From: Clostridiales bacterium | Lineage (GTDB): Bacteria > Bacillota > Clostridia > Oscillospirales > Oscillospiraceae | DNA: 64,000 nt | NCBI GenBank assembly: GCA_004556205.1 | Contig: SFIL01000001.1 | Coordinates: 19,214 to 83,213, forward strand | Direction: 5' to 3' | In this document: positions 24,417-32,279 of the stretch, piece after piece | Numbering within the stretch: position 1 is the first letter of the stretch | Layout of the letters: every line of letters starts with the position of its first letter | Position numbers and translations under genes: made by a program | The notes under the pieces: generated by a model | Told to the model about the DNA's origin: nothing | Seen by the model: only the letters and a program-made list of their open reading frames with translations | Databases searched by the model: none

Positions 24417-24560
24417 ATGAATTGCAACTCGAATGGTTTTGGCGGCTGCTGGTGGATCATCATTCTCATTCTCCTGTTCTGCTGCTGCGGTAACAACGGT
24501 ACGTTCCTCAACAACGGCTGCGGCTGCGGCTGTGGTTGCGACAACAACTGCGGCTGCTGA
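24417..24560 (+). CDS. 47-residue Cys/Gly-rich membrane peptide
   Basis: A short gene with a good ribosome site (CGGGAGGTTCCTGATT then ATG). The peptide begins MNCNSNGFGGC, has one hydrophobic segment (WWIIILILLFCCC, about 12-24) and ends in an Asn/Gly/Cys tail (GCGCGCGCDNNCGC). It holds 11 cysteines. The layout resembles small spore-coat or sporulation-associated peptides (YjcZ-like, high-cysteine) of Firmicutes. This is a resemblance in composition only. A strong terminator follows within 50 bases, supporting a real transcription unit. Confidence 0.7.
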   Translation: MNCNSNGFGGCWWIIILILLFCCCGNNGTFLNNGCGCGCGCDNNCGC

Positions 24561-24584
24561 TCCGAGATCGGCACAACACTTTTG

Positions 24585-24609
24585 CGGAGGGGCTTTGCCC
24601 CTCCGTTTT
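24585..24609 (+). terminator. Terminator after the Cys-rich peptide gene
   Basis: CGGAGGGGC / GCCCCTCCG stem with a TTT loop and four T residues after it. Confidence 0.88.
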
Positions 24610-24639
24610 GGCATTGGAGAAAAAGCCCAGAAAACAAAG

Positions 24640-24667
24640 CTCGGAGCAGAATTGGTTCTGCTCCGAG
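24640..24667 (-). terminator. Terminator of the sortase/LCP operon
   Basis: Perfect 12-bp stem CTCGGAGCAGAA / TTCTGCTCCGAG. On the minus strand it is followed by CTTTGTTTTC. It ends the leftward operon. Confidence 0.8.
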
Positions 24668-24739
24668 TCATGATTATCATGTATGCAGGATTGTCTGTCT
24701 GCGGCTTTCCGGCAGGAAGGGAACAAATTGCACTGTGCG

Positions 24740-25915
24740 TCATCCCTCAACCGGCGTATAAAACACCTTCAGCACCGTCTCATACAGGGAGGTCTGATCC
24801 AAATAATAGACCGCGTTCTCGCCTTCCCGTTCTGCCGTTCCTGAGATGGTGGAGAAGTCGAAATGTGCACCGTTGCGCACAAAAGAGGTCAAAAGGAAGG
24901 TGACATCCGCAAGGGACATATCCGTAAAGGTGTAGTCCGACATTGCCGAATAGAGGTCCAGCAGTGTTGATACATCTGACTTTGTCTCTTGCAGCGCCTT
25001 CGCCACAAATGCGGTAATATATTGTTTCTGCCGCGCCATACGATCCAAATTGCCTTCTAAATCTGCCTTATTACGGGAACGGACATACCGCACTGCGTCC
25101 TTACCGGACAGGGTGACCTCCTCGCCTGCGGGATAAGAGGCAAAGTACCGTTCGACAATATCTCCCTGAGGAACTAACGTCACGCCGCCGATGGCATCGT
25201 TCGCAACACCGATGGCCTGCATATCCATAGCAATATAGGACTGTATCGGCAGGCCGTAAAGCAATCTGGACACGGACTTCACCACATTATCACAGCTTTG
25301 CTCCTGCCCGTCGCCATAGGCAAAGGCACGGCAGAGCTGGGTGCTGCGGCTTTCCAAGTACTTACCGTTGGCGGAGTAAATGTCTACCTGCGCATAGCTG
25401 TCGCGGGAGATATTCACCACGTTCGTCGCTCCCGTGACCGTATCCAAGCCGATCAGCAGGATGCAGTCCGCCTCACCGCCGTCTCCGTAGAACTCATTTT
25501 TCCCAAGGTCGTTCTTGTCCACGCCGATAAAGAGGAGTGCGGCGATATTCTCATTCAATACATAGGTCTGCCCCTGATAGGAGACGGTCTTGCCGTCGTC
25601 ATAGCTGAGAATATAGTCTGCCGACGCGTCCTGCGAAGCGTCCGGCGCCTGCGATTCCTCCGGCTGCGGGAAGACAATGCTCGCGTCCTCGTAGTTCAGC
25701 ATGGAGGACTTGCCCTTGTGGTACAGGATCGTAACGGTAATGACAGCCACAACAAGCAAGGCGAGCAGAATCAGCAGCAAAATGAGCAGTGCCTTCAAAA
25801 GCCTCTTCCACCACGGCTTGCGCTTTTTTTCCTTCGGAGACGCTGCTTCGACTGCCTCCGCCGTAGTCAGAGTTTCCTCAATTTCCCCGCGAAAATCATC
25901 AAGCTGTTGGCTCAT
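24740..25915 (-). CDS. LytR-CpsA-Psr (LCP) family protein
   Basis: LCP enzymes attach teichoic acids or other glycopolymers to peptidoglycan from lipid-linked precursors. The 391-residue protein has a short cytosolic N-terminus, one membrane segment (about 38-62) and the extracellular LCP domain. Visible motifs: FIGVDKND, EADCILLIGLDTVTGATNVVNISRD with the conserved Arg, and RYVRSRNKADLEGNLDRMARQKQ with the second arginine group. It overlaps the sortase gene by 17 bases. Shared transcription suggests cell-wall surface assembly. Confidence 0.88.
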   Translation of the reverse strand: MSQQLDDFRGEIEETLTTAEAVEAASPKEKKRKPWWKRLLKALLILLLILLALLVVAVITVTILYHKGKSSMLNYEDASIVFPQPEESQAPDASQDASADYILSYDDGKTVSYQGQTYVLNENIAALLFIGVDKNDLGKNEFYGDGGEADCILLIGLDTVTGATNVVNISRDSYAQVDIYSANGKYLESRSTQLCRAFAYGDGQEQSCDNVVKSVSRLLYGLPIQSYIAMDMQAIGVANDAIGGVTLVPQGDIVERYFASYPAGEEVTLSGKDAVRYVRSRNKADLEGNLDRMARQKQYITAFVAKALQETKSDVSTLLDLYSAMSDYTFTDMSLADVTFLLTSFVRNGAHFDFSTISGTAEREGENAVYYLDQTSLYETVLKVFYTPVEG

Positions 25916-26720
25916 CGTCGATCAACACCCCCTGCACAAGATAGCGCGACAAACCGTAATCAATGCAAGTGCTGAGTGTTACGATTCTGTCATCTGTAGT
26001 GACGGTTACACCTTCTCTGACGGCAGCGATCATGCTTTGCGGCGAAAGCATGAAGTCAATATACTCCTGAAACACCTTTTCCTGCGAGAAGTCGAAGGAA
26101 TTCAGAATATGGCGGGAGTCATACTTATAGGCAGAGACAATTTTATAGGTCAGGATATGCCCGGGTGTGTAGATGTAGAACAGCTCGTTTTCTGCAAAAA
26201 ACGTTTTGTCGCGGAAATAGTGCAGCGTGCCGAACATGGTCCCGTCCAGCATATCGTGGCCGTAAATGACGGTCACGGGATCGGAAAAGTCTTTGGCGTT
26301 GAGCCTCTGCGTGTAAAGCGTGCCGCGGAACTCGTAATTGCCCGACAAATTCCGACGGAGATAGAAGTTCTCCTCCTTGTCCGCAGGAGACTGTACAATA
26401 GGATAGTCTATCTCCGTATTCGGAACGTTAATCCATGCGTAAATGTCCGAATTGACCTCCTGCAGTGCGTCGAAATCAATGGGGTTTTCCGCCAGTGCCG
26501 GCTCGGACGAGGTCGAAACCTCCTCGGAGGAGGGTAACTCGTTGGTGTTGTCAGACGCCTGCTCCGTTGTTGGATTGGTGGCATCGGGCTTATAGAAGTT
26601 AATTTTCTCCTCCGGCCAGAATAAGAAGACGGCAACGCCGATGGCAATGCCCAAAAGGAGAATTGAAAGGATCAAAAGCAGCAGCCAAAGCTTTTTGCGC
26701 TTTCTCTTTTCTTGGGACAT
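25899..26720 (-). CDS. srtB: Class B sortase
   Basis: A cysteine transpeptidase of 273 residues that joins sorted proteins to the cell wall. It has an N-terminal membrane anchor (about 11-34) and a Ser/Thr/Glu-rich linker. The catalytic domain follows: WINVPNTEIDYPIVQ, catalytic His in VIYGHDM, Cys in TLSTCIDYG and Arg shortly after in SRYLV. I chose the ATG at 26720, seven bases after AAGGAGGG; a longer frame starts at 26771 without a ribosome site. The upstream gene encodes a protein with an SPQTG signal, its likely substrate. Confidence 0.92.
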   Translation of the reverse strand: MSQEKRKRKKLWLLLLILSILLLGIAIGVAVFLFWPEEKINFYKPDATNPTTEQASDNTNELPSSEEVSTSSEPALAENPIDFDALQEVNSDIYAWINVPNTEIDYPIVQSPADKEENFYLRRNLSGNYEFRGTLYTQRLNAKDFSDPVTVIYGHDMLDGTMFGTLHYFRDKTFFAENELFYIYTPGHILTYKIVSAYKYDSRHILNSFDFSQEKVFQEYIDFMLSPQSMIAAVREGVTVTTDDRIVTLSTCIDYGLSRYLVQGVLIDDEPTA

Positions 26721-26755
26721 ATGACTGCCCTCCTTGTAAAAGCGGGTATTGATAA

Positions 26756-26786
26756 ATCTGACTCGAAACAACGTTCCGAGTCAGAT
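26756..26786 (-). terminator. Attenuator-like hairpin between substrate and sortase genes
   Basis: ATCTGACTCG / CGAGTCAGAT arms around an 11-base loop, with only a short T-rich tail. It could reduce read-through from the surface-protein gene into the sortase gene. Confidence 0.55.
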
Positions 26787-26816
26787 CAAAAACAAATTTT
26801 CTTAATTTAATTCCAC

Positions 26817-27305
26817 TCAGTTTTTCTTGCCGTGGAGTTTCTTGGTTGCCAGCGTAATGCCGATGATCGCAACAGCGGCCGCTACGGCAATCAGGAAGAT
26901 CATTTGGCCGTCGCCGGTCTGCGGGGAGTCGTTCCCGTTATCACCGGAAGAGCTGGCAGTTGTTTCCATATTGCTGTAGTTTGCAATAATAATGATATCG
27001 GAAAGCGGACGGATAACGATCGGGCTGTTGTTCAGACCACCGGAGACAATCTCATACTCACCTTCAATGGTAAAGCCGGTAAAGTCACTGTCCTTAGAAT
27101 CAGGCGCGGCGATCTCAATGGTATCGCCAACTGGCACTGTGTATACCGAGCTGTTCGGCTTGTCAGTGTCGTACGAGATGAATTCAACGGAATAGACAGG
27201 CTGATCAGTGGGGCTCTGAATGGACGAAGCCTCTGTAGCAAATGCGCAGACACAGAACGAAAGCACTAAGCAAAGAGACATAAGAACCGCAAACAACTTT
27301 CTCAT
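26817..27305 (-). CDS. Secreted surface protein with SPQTG sorting signal
   Basis: A 162-residue protein that I do not recognise by domain. It has a signal peptide (hydrophobic 5-22, cleavage near AFATEA). The ~90-residue extracellular part reads like one small beta domain (YSVEFISYDTDKPNSSVYTV, GFTIEGEYEIVSGG). A Ser/Asn/Gly linker leads to SPQTG at 127-131, a hydrophobic segment and a final KKLHGKKN. That is a cell-wall sorting signal. The adjacent sortase B should anchor it. Confidence 0.82.
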   Translation of the reverse strand: MRKLFAVLMSLCLVLSFCVCAFATEASSIQSPTDQPVYSVEFISYDTDKPNSSVYTVPVGDTIEIAAPDSKDSDFTGFTIEGEYEIVSGGLNNSPIVIRPLSDIIIIANYSNMETTASSSGDNGNDSPQTGDGQMIFLIAVAAAVAIIGITLATKKLHGKKN

Positions 27306-27356
27306 ATTTCAAAATTCCTCCTGTTCGAAGCATACTCATAAATTGAATATGCTAAC

Positions 27357-27385
27357 ATTCTACCAAGAATAACCGAGAATGTCAA
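27357..27385 (-). promoter_or_regulatory. Promoter of the surface protein-sortase-LCP operon
   Basis: On the minus strand: TTGACA, a 17-base spacer and TAGAAT. The leader of about 50 bases ends in CAGGAGGAATT before the start codon. Confidence 0.82.
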
Positions 27386-27429
27386 GTATTCCGAATGCTT
27401 TTTTCGGTACTTCATTTGACGATTTTTGA

Positions 27430-28734
27430 TTATTTTTTTCGGCTCTTTTGAGAAACGGCGGCTTTCTCCTCCTGCGGGAGAACCTTCGCGAGGATCACGC
27501 CGAGGACGGCGGCAATTGCCGTGCCGCTGATGGTAACATTGCCGATCGAGATGCCCGAGGACAGGCCCAAACCGATGACCAGCATGACGGCGGCAATCAC
27601 GAGGTTGTAGCTTTTGGTGAAATCCACGTGATTTTCCACAAGCATCCGCAGGCCGACCGAGGCGATCATGCCGAACAGGATGACCGAAACGCCGCCCATG
27701 ACTGCGGCGGGAATGCTGGTGAGAACGCCCGAGACCTTGCCGAACAGCGACAATACAATGGCGAAAACGGCGGCGATGCGGAGCGTCGCGGGATTATAGT
27801 TGCCCGTGGCGGCGAGAACGCCCGTGTTTTCCGAGTAGGTCGTCGCGGCAGGACCGCCCATCGCGCCGGAGAAGACGGAGGCAAGGCCGCAGCCGAGCAG
27901 CGTCCGATGCAGACCCGGGTCTTCTATGTAGTTGTGCCCCGTGACTGCGCCGTTGGCGGTAATATCGCCGACGTGCTCGACGAAGGTGACAATGGAGATC
28001 GGAGCAATCATCGTGACGGCAAAGCTGACGGCGTCCCAGTTTTTAAACGCGGGCAGCGCAACCTTCGGCAGAGAGAACCAGCTTGCCTGCGCAACCTTTG
28101 CGGTATCGACCATGCCCAGCGCGAGGGAGAGCAGATAGCCGACGACAATGCCGATCAGAATGGGAACGAGCTTGATGAAGCCGCGCGTGAAGAACATAAC
28201 GACGATGATGGTCAGAATCGTCACGACGGCGACGAGCCAGTTTTTCCACAGCGGGATACCCGTAACTGCGGTAGTGATGTTGTTCATTGCGGTGGGTGCG
28301 AGCATCATGCCGATAATGATGATCATGCAGCCCGTGACGATGGGCGGGAAGAAGCTTGTGATGCGCTTGGCGCCGAAGAGCTTGACAAGTCCGGCGAGGA
28401 TCAGGTACAGCACACCGGAGGCGATGATGCCCCAGCCGACATAGGAAGCAAAGCCGTCGATGGAATTCTCGTTGCAGTAGGCGGCGACGGCGCAGATGGA
28501 TGCGATGAAGGAGAAGCTGGAGCCCATAAAGGCGGGGACGATGCCGCGTGTGATCAGATGGAAGATCAGTGTGCCGATGCCCATACAAAGCAGGGTTACG
28601 GCGGGATCAAGACCTGTCAGCGCGGGAACGAGGACGGTCGAGCCGAACATCGCAAAGACATGCTGGATGCCCAGCACAACGGCGCGCCCGGGCTTGTCTC
28701 CGCCCCAAAGAACTTGTTGCAGTTTCCGATTCAT
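27430..28734 (-). CDS. uraA: Uracil permease (NCS2 family)
   Basis: Proton-coupled nucleobase importer of 434 residues with about 12-14 membrane segments. Family motifs include QHVFAMFGSTVLVP near the N-terminus, FVEHVGDITANGAV and GGPAATTYSENTGVLA, which are characteristic of UraA/PyrP uracil transporters rather than xanthine permeases. The ribosome site is AAGGAGGTCACT. It is a single gene with its own promoter. It fits the nucleobase/nucleoside theme of the neighbouring genes. Confidence 0.92.
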   Translation of the reverse strand: MNRKLQQVLWGGDKPGRAVVLGIQHVFAMFGSTVLVPALTGLDPAVTLLCMGIGTLIFHLITRGIVPAFMGSSFSFIASICAVAAYCNENSIDGFASYVGWGIIASGVLYLILAGLVKLFGAKRITSFFPPIVTGCMIIIIGMMLAPTAMNNITTAVTGIPLWKNWLVAVVTILTIIVVMFFTRGFIKLVPILIGIVVGYLLSLALGMVDTAKVAQASWFSLPKVALPAFKNWDAVSFAVTMIAPISIVTFVEHVGDITANGAVTGHNYIEDPGLHRTLLGCGLASVFSGAMGGPAATTYSENTGVLAATGNYNPATLRIAAVFAIVLSLFGKVSGVLTSIPAAVMGGVSVILFGMIASVGLRMLVENHVDFTKSYNLVIAAVMLVIGLGLSSGISIGNVTISGTAIAAVLGVILAKVLPQEEKAAVSQKSRKK

Positions 28735-28761
28735 AGTGACCTCCTTGAAGTTGATAAATTC

Positions 28762-28790
28762 AGTATAGCATAATTCAACGAAAAGCGCAA
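28762..28790 (-). promoter_or_regulatory. Promoter of uraA
   Basis: On the minus strand: TTGCGC, a 17-base spacer and TATACT preceded by TGC (extended -10). The leader is only about 20 bases, so no room for an attenuator or PyrR-type hairpins. Confidence 0.7.
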
Positions 28791-28832
28791 TATTTTACAT
28801 GAAAAAACGCATGCTACAGGCTGTATGAATGC

Positions 28833-28999
28833 TAAGGAAACTCTGAACAAATCAGCGTTGGCGATCAGCGGATCTTTGGCTGCGACTTATCAGTTCGAGA
28901 ATTTTGAAATACACAAAGAATTCCTGCGGCTTTCAAACCTCGATTTGCGACAAAATCTCTCGCCGACCGCTCTTACGGATTGATTCGGAGCTTTCCTAA
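28833..28999. mobile_element. MITE-like element, copy A (167 bp)
   Basis: Ends are imperfect inverted repeats: TAAGGAAACTCTGAACAAATC at the left pairs with GATTGATTCGGAGCTTTCCTAA at the right. A second copy at 57108-57239 shares both ends and the inner stretch TCTCGCCGACCGCTCTT. No coding capacity. Together with the uraA promoter and an A/T-rich tail it fills the 460-base gap 28735-29194. Confidence 0.7.
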
Positions 29000-29194
29000 A
29001 ATGGAAAGTATCGACAAAAACCGACACGGCGGCGGAAGAATTTTGACGGAGAAACGACAACTATTCGGAAAAAAACGGAAAGAACTGAAGATTTTTTAGG
29101 AGTATACAAGCGGTGTGTCAAAAAAAGGGGAATGAAAAGAATGGCGCTGCGCTCCTTTGCACAGGTACAATGGAGGAGAGCGGGAGGGGATGGC

Positions 29195-29458
29195 ATGGAA
29201 AGAAGCTGCTACGGCACGCGGCAAATACTGTGCGAAAACGGCAAAGCGGCGGAGGTATACTATTATCTCCTGCGCGAGCCGTCGGGCTTGGGCGCGGAAA
29301 TTGTCATGGAGCGAGCGGGAGAACGGGAGAGCGCGGCGGTGCGGTGCGTCACGACCTCGGAGACGCGGATGCGCAAGCTTGCGGCCCTGCTGTATCGCAA
29401 CGGCGTCACGCCTTGCACGTTACGGGACGTGATTGAGGACGAATTGAATAAAAGCTAA
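29195..29458 (+). CDS. Small protein, DUF6514-like
   Basis: An 87-residue soluble protein. The core YYYLLREPSGLGAEIVMERAGERE followed by VTTSETRMRKLAALLYRNGVTPCTLRDVIEDEL resembles small clostridial proteins annotated as DUF6514. The name is from memory and uncertain. Function unknown. The ATG at 29195 follows GGGAGGGG. Longer in-frame starts to 29132 are not supported by a ribosome site. Confidence 0.6.
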   Translation: MERSCYGTRQILCENGKAAEVYYYLLREPSGLGAEIVMERAGERESAAVRCVTTSETRMRKLAALLYRNGVTPCTLRDVIEDELNKS

Positions 29459-29485
29459 AAAAGGGATAGACTTTTAGGACGTTTT

Positions 29486-29503
29486 TTGGTAAAATATTAC
29501 CAA
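29486..29503. promoter_or_regulatory. Palindrome TTGGTAA-N4-TTACCAA
   Basis: A 7-bp perfect inverted repeat around four bases, about 30 bases after the preceding gene and 220 before nrdR. It may be a repressor site for a promoter in this gap; I cannot name the regulator. Confidence 0.35.
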
Positions 29504-29721
29504 TACTGCTGCTTGATGAGAGTATTCCGCCAAGACAGCGCGCCGAAAAAGCCTTCCGTGTCATATCGCAGAGACAAATGCAGTATAACGGTGCAGGCGA
29601 GCTCGTGAGAAATGCTGAAGCTTTCCGCAGAGCGCCCGTGCAACGGCAGCGCAGCAGTTTATCGGCGGCGAATAAGCATGAAAAGTTCAGTAAAACTACC
29701 GAATGAAAAGGAGACCAAGCG

Positions 29722-30177
29722 ATGAAATGTCCGTATTGTGGCTATCAAGAGAGCAAGGTCGTCGATTCCCGTCACTCTGACGACAATACCAGCATCCGAC
29801 GCCGCAGAGAATGTCTTTCCTGCCAAAAGCGGTTTACGACCTATGAGACGGTGGAGAGCCTGCCGATCGTCGTTGTCAAAAAGGACAACAGCCGCGAACC
29901 CTTTGACCGCAACAAGATCCTGCGCGGCATGGTGCGCGCCTGTGAAAAGCGTCCTGTCAGCATGGCAGATCTGGAGACGGCGGTTTCGGAGATCGAGCAG
30001 GTCATTCAGAATTCGCTCGAACGGGAGATTCCGTCACAAAAGATCGGCGAACTGGTCATGGAGCGCTTAAAGCCGCTCGATGAGGTTGCCTATGTGCGCT
30101 TTGCCTCGGTATACCGCCAGTTTAAGGATATCAACAGCTTCATGCACGAGCTGAACAAGATCTTGGAAGAAAAGTAA
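29722..30177 (+). CDS. nrdR: Transcriptional repressor NrdR
   Basis: Zinc-ribbon/ATP-cone repressor of ribonucleotide reductase genes, sensing dATP/ATP. The 151 residues carry the zinc ligands C3, C6, C31 and C34 (CPYC ... CLSC), the basic SIRRRRE, and the ATP-cone starting [18 protein letters not shown]. Length is typical. Ribosome site AAAGGAGACC. It is followed directly by a deacetylase gene whose start overlaps its end region, so both are probably cotranscribed. Confidence 0.96.
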   Translation: MKCPYCGYQESKVVDSRHSDDNTSIRRRRECLSCQKRFTTYETVESLPIVVVKKDNSREPFDRNKILRGMVRACEKRPVSMADLETAVSEIEQVIQNSLEREIPSQKIGELVMERLKPLDEVAYVRFASVYRQFKDINSFMHELNKILEEK

Positions 30178-30178
30178 G

Positions 30179-31381
30179 ATGAGAGCCGCGATTGTAATTC
30201 TGTCGATTGTGCTGGCGCTTTTGCTTGCTGTCGGAGGCATCCTGTTTTTCGGCAGTGAAAAGACGCCTGTACCCGAGCAGCCTTCGACGACAACGGAGCC
30301 TGCGACCGCGCCGCCGACTGCAACAACGGAGGCGCCGACTACAACCGCGACCGAACCGGAGCCGGAGCCGGAGCTGATCCCGCAGGAGCCGCCCGTTGTG
30401 CTGCAGGGGAAGCCCGTGGAAAGCTTTCTCATCGACGGCAGCTTGTTCATTCGCGCGGCGGACTTTGCTGAGGCAGTCGGCATGACGATCGAGAGTGAGG
30501 AGCCGCTCAAGCTGCGCGGTGCGGATACGGTGGAGCTGTCCGAAAAGCGTTTGACGGTGAACGGCGAGCCGTATGTGCAGCCGATGGAGGAGATCGTTTA
30601 TCGGGGAGAGGCATATTTCCCCTTGCTCGAAATGGCGGAGGCACTGCGTTATCCGATGTGGACGGACGAAGAAAGCGGCATTACCTATATCACGCCTTCC
30701 GCGCGTGCCTTTGAAATCCCCGAAAATGTCAATGTTCCCGTGCTGATGTACCACGCGGTCAGCGACGATATGTGGGGCATCAATGAACTGTTCGTCAGCC
30801 CGTCAAGCATGGACGAACAGCTTGCCTACCTTGTCGAAAACGGGTACGATGCCATTTGGTTCGAGGATTTGGCGCACGTTGCGGACTATGACAAGCCCGT
30901 GATTCTGACCTTTGATGACGGCTATGACGACAATTACACCGAGCTGCTTCCGCTGCTGCAAAAGTACAATGTTAAGGCGACGGTTTTCGTCATCGGCAAC
31001 GCTGTAGGTATGAGCCATAAGATGACGGAGGAGCAGATTCGTGAGATGGCGGCTTCGGGTTTGGTGTCCATCCAAAGCCACGGTTACACCCACGACGACA
31101 TGGACGTGATGGGCGAGGAGACGCTGGAATTCGAGCTGAGCGAGACGAAGAAGGTCATTACCCGCATGACAGGCAGAATCCCTTATGTTTTGTGCTATCC
31201 GACGGGAAAGTACAGCAATCTGACGCTGGAGGTTGGTGCGCGGCACTATCTGTTCGGCATCAAGATGGTCGGCGGACAGTATAATACCTCGGATGATCCC
31301 TTCCTTGTCAGCCGCTTCTATGTCTCGCGGTATACGGACATCGGAACTTTCGCCTCCTACCTCTCCGCTGCGGGCACATAA
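30179..31381 (+). CDS. Secreted polysaccharide deacetylase with Cu-amine-oxidase-like N-terminal domain
   Basis: A 400-residue exported enzyme. The N-terminal membrane anchor (about 4-24) is followed by a Pro/Thr/Glu-rich linker (28-68). Next comes a ~90-residue module of the copper-amine-oxidase-N/stalk type (SFLIDGSLFIRAADFAEAVG ... GEAYFPLLEMAEAL), which in Firmicutes usually binds the wall. The NodB domain has VPVLMYHAVSDD, ILTFDDGYDDN (catalytic Asp), VSIQSHGYTHDDM and LCYPTGKYS. Likely acts on peptidoglycan or another wall polymer. The ATG begins two bases after the nrdR stop. Confidence 0.85.
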   Translation: MRAAIVILSIVLALLLAVGGILFFGSEKTPVPEQPSTTTEPATAPPTATTEAPTTTATEPEPEPELIPQEPPVVLQGKPVESFLIDGSLFIRAADFAEAVGMTIESEEPLKLRGADTVELSEKRLTVNGEPYVQPMEEIVYRGEAYFPLLEMAEALRYPMWTDEESGITYITPSARAFEIPENVNVPVLMYHAVSDDMWGINELFVSPSSMDEQLAYLVENGYDAIWFEDLAHVADYDKPVILTFDDGYDDNYTELLPLLQKYNVKATVFVIGNAVGMSHKMTEEQIREMAASGLVSIQSHGYTHDDMDVMGEETLEFELSETKKVITRMTGRIPYVLCYPTGKYSNLTLEVGARHYLFGIKMVGGQYNTSDDPFLVSRFYVSRYTDIGTFASYLSAAGT

Positions 31382-31386
31382 TAACA

Positions 31387-31414
31387 ACGCAAGGCAGTGA
31401 CCGCTGCCTTGCGT
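31387..31414 (+). terminator. Terminator of the nrdR operon
   Basis: ACGCAAGGCAG / CTGCCTTGCGT stem followed by TTTGTTATTTG. Confidence 0.82.
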
Positions 31415-31471
31415 TTTGTTATTTGTTGAGCGTGACAGCTCTGCCGCGCTGCTGATCACGGGAGTTTTCGG

Positions 31472-32056
31472 TCAGCGCTGCGTCTGCAAGTCTGCCAGCG
31501 CCTGCGGCGTATCTACATCCGTCAACTCCTCTTGCGCGACTTCGACCGTTAAAAGGCGATCGGGATGGCAGCGAATAACGCTGTTGCCGCCGTGATCCTC
31601 GGTCAGCGCGAGCAGCTCGTCAAAGAATTCGCGTGGAAAGATGCAGGGATTGCCCCGCTTGCCGTTATGCGCCGCGCCGACAATGCTGCACGGATGCTCA
31701 CGCCAGCATTGCACGACGCGCTTGACCGATGCGGCATCTAAAAGCGGCTGATCGGAGACTAAATACAAAATCGCGCTGCATTCCGACATCGCTTTCGTGC
31801 CGAGCGCGATTGTGTGGCTGATGCCGTAGTCCGGATGCTTGTTATGGATTGTTTCGAAGCCGAATTCCCCCGCCATAGCTTCGATCTCGGGATATTGCGT
31901 GACTACCACGACACGCGAAAACAGCTCTTTCGGCACAGCTTCGAGGGCATAGCGGATGAGCGGCTTGCCATTCAGCTTTGCCGCCAGCTTGTTTTCTCCG
32001 TAACGCGCCGCGTTTCCTGCCGCCATCACAAGACAGCCGATATTTGCATTCTGCAT
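31472..32056 (-). CDS. MocA-like molybdenum cofactor nucleotidyltransferase
   Basis: A 194-residue NTP-transferase of the MobA/MocA family. The glycine-rich nucleotide-binding start is LVMAAGNAARYGENKLAAKLNGKPL, and the metal-binding stretch is LVSDQPLLDAASV. MocA makes molybdopterin-cytosine dinucleotide for xanthine-dehydrogenase-type enzymes. The gene is divergent from just such an enzyme. Cytidylyl specificity is inferred from context. Confidence 0.85.
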   Translation of the reverse strand: MQNANIGCLVMAAGNAARYGENKLAAKLNGKPLIRYALEAVPKELFSRVVVVTQYPEIEAMAGEFGFETIHNKHPDYGISHTIALGTKAMSECSAILYLVSDQPLLDAASVKRVVQCWREHPCSIVGAAHNGKRGNPCIFPREFFDELLALTEDHGGNSVIRCHPDRLLTVEVAQEELTDVDTPQALADLQTQR

Positions 32057-32198
32057 TCTGCAATTCTCCTTTGTATCGTTCCGACAACAGTATACCCCTT
32101 TTCGTACGGAATCTCTACCCTTTTCTTTTTGCAGTACCGACTTTTTTCGTTATTTCAAAAATAGAATAACGATTTTTCTTTTCTTTCCGTACATTTTA

Positions 32199-32207
32199 TG
32201 ATATACT
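32199..32207 (+). promoter_or_regulatory. Extended -10 promoter of the molybdenum hydroxylase operon
   Basis: TGATATACT, about 70 bases before the first gene; the -35 region is weak (T-rich). Confidence 0.5.
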
Positions 32208-32279
32208 CAAAATGTATAAACAGAACGAGGCGCTTTTTGGTTATTTCGTTCGAAATTATCGTCAGGAGGTTTACATAAT

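Noticed and set aside
28735..28790. PyrR attenuator or purine/uracil riboswitch before uraA
   Set aside because: The leader is about 20 bases long, too short for either.
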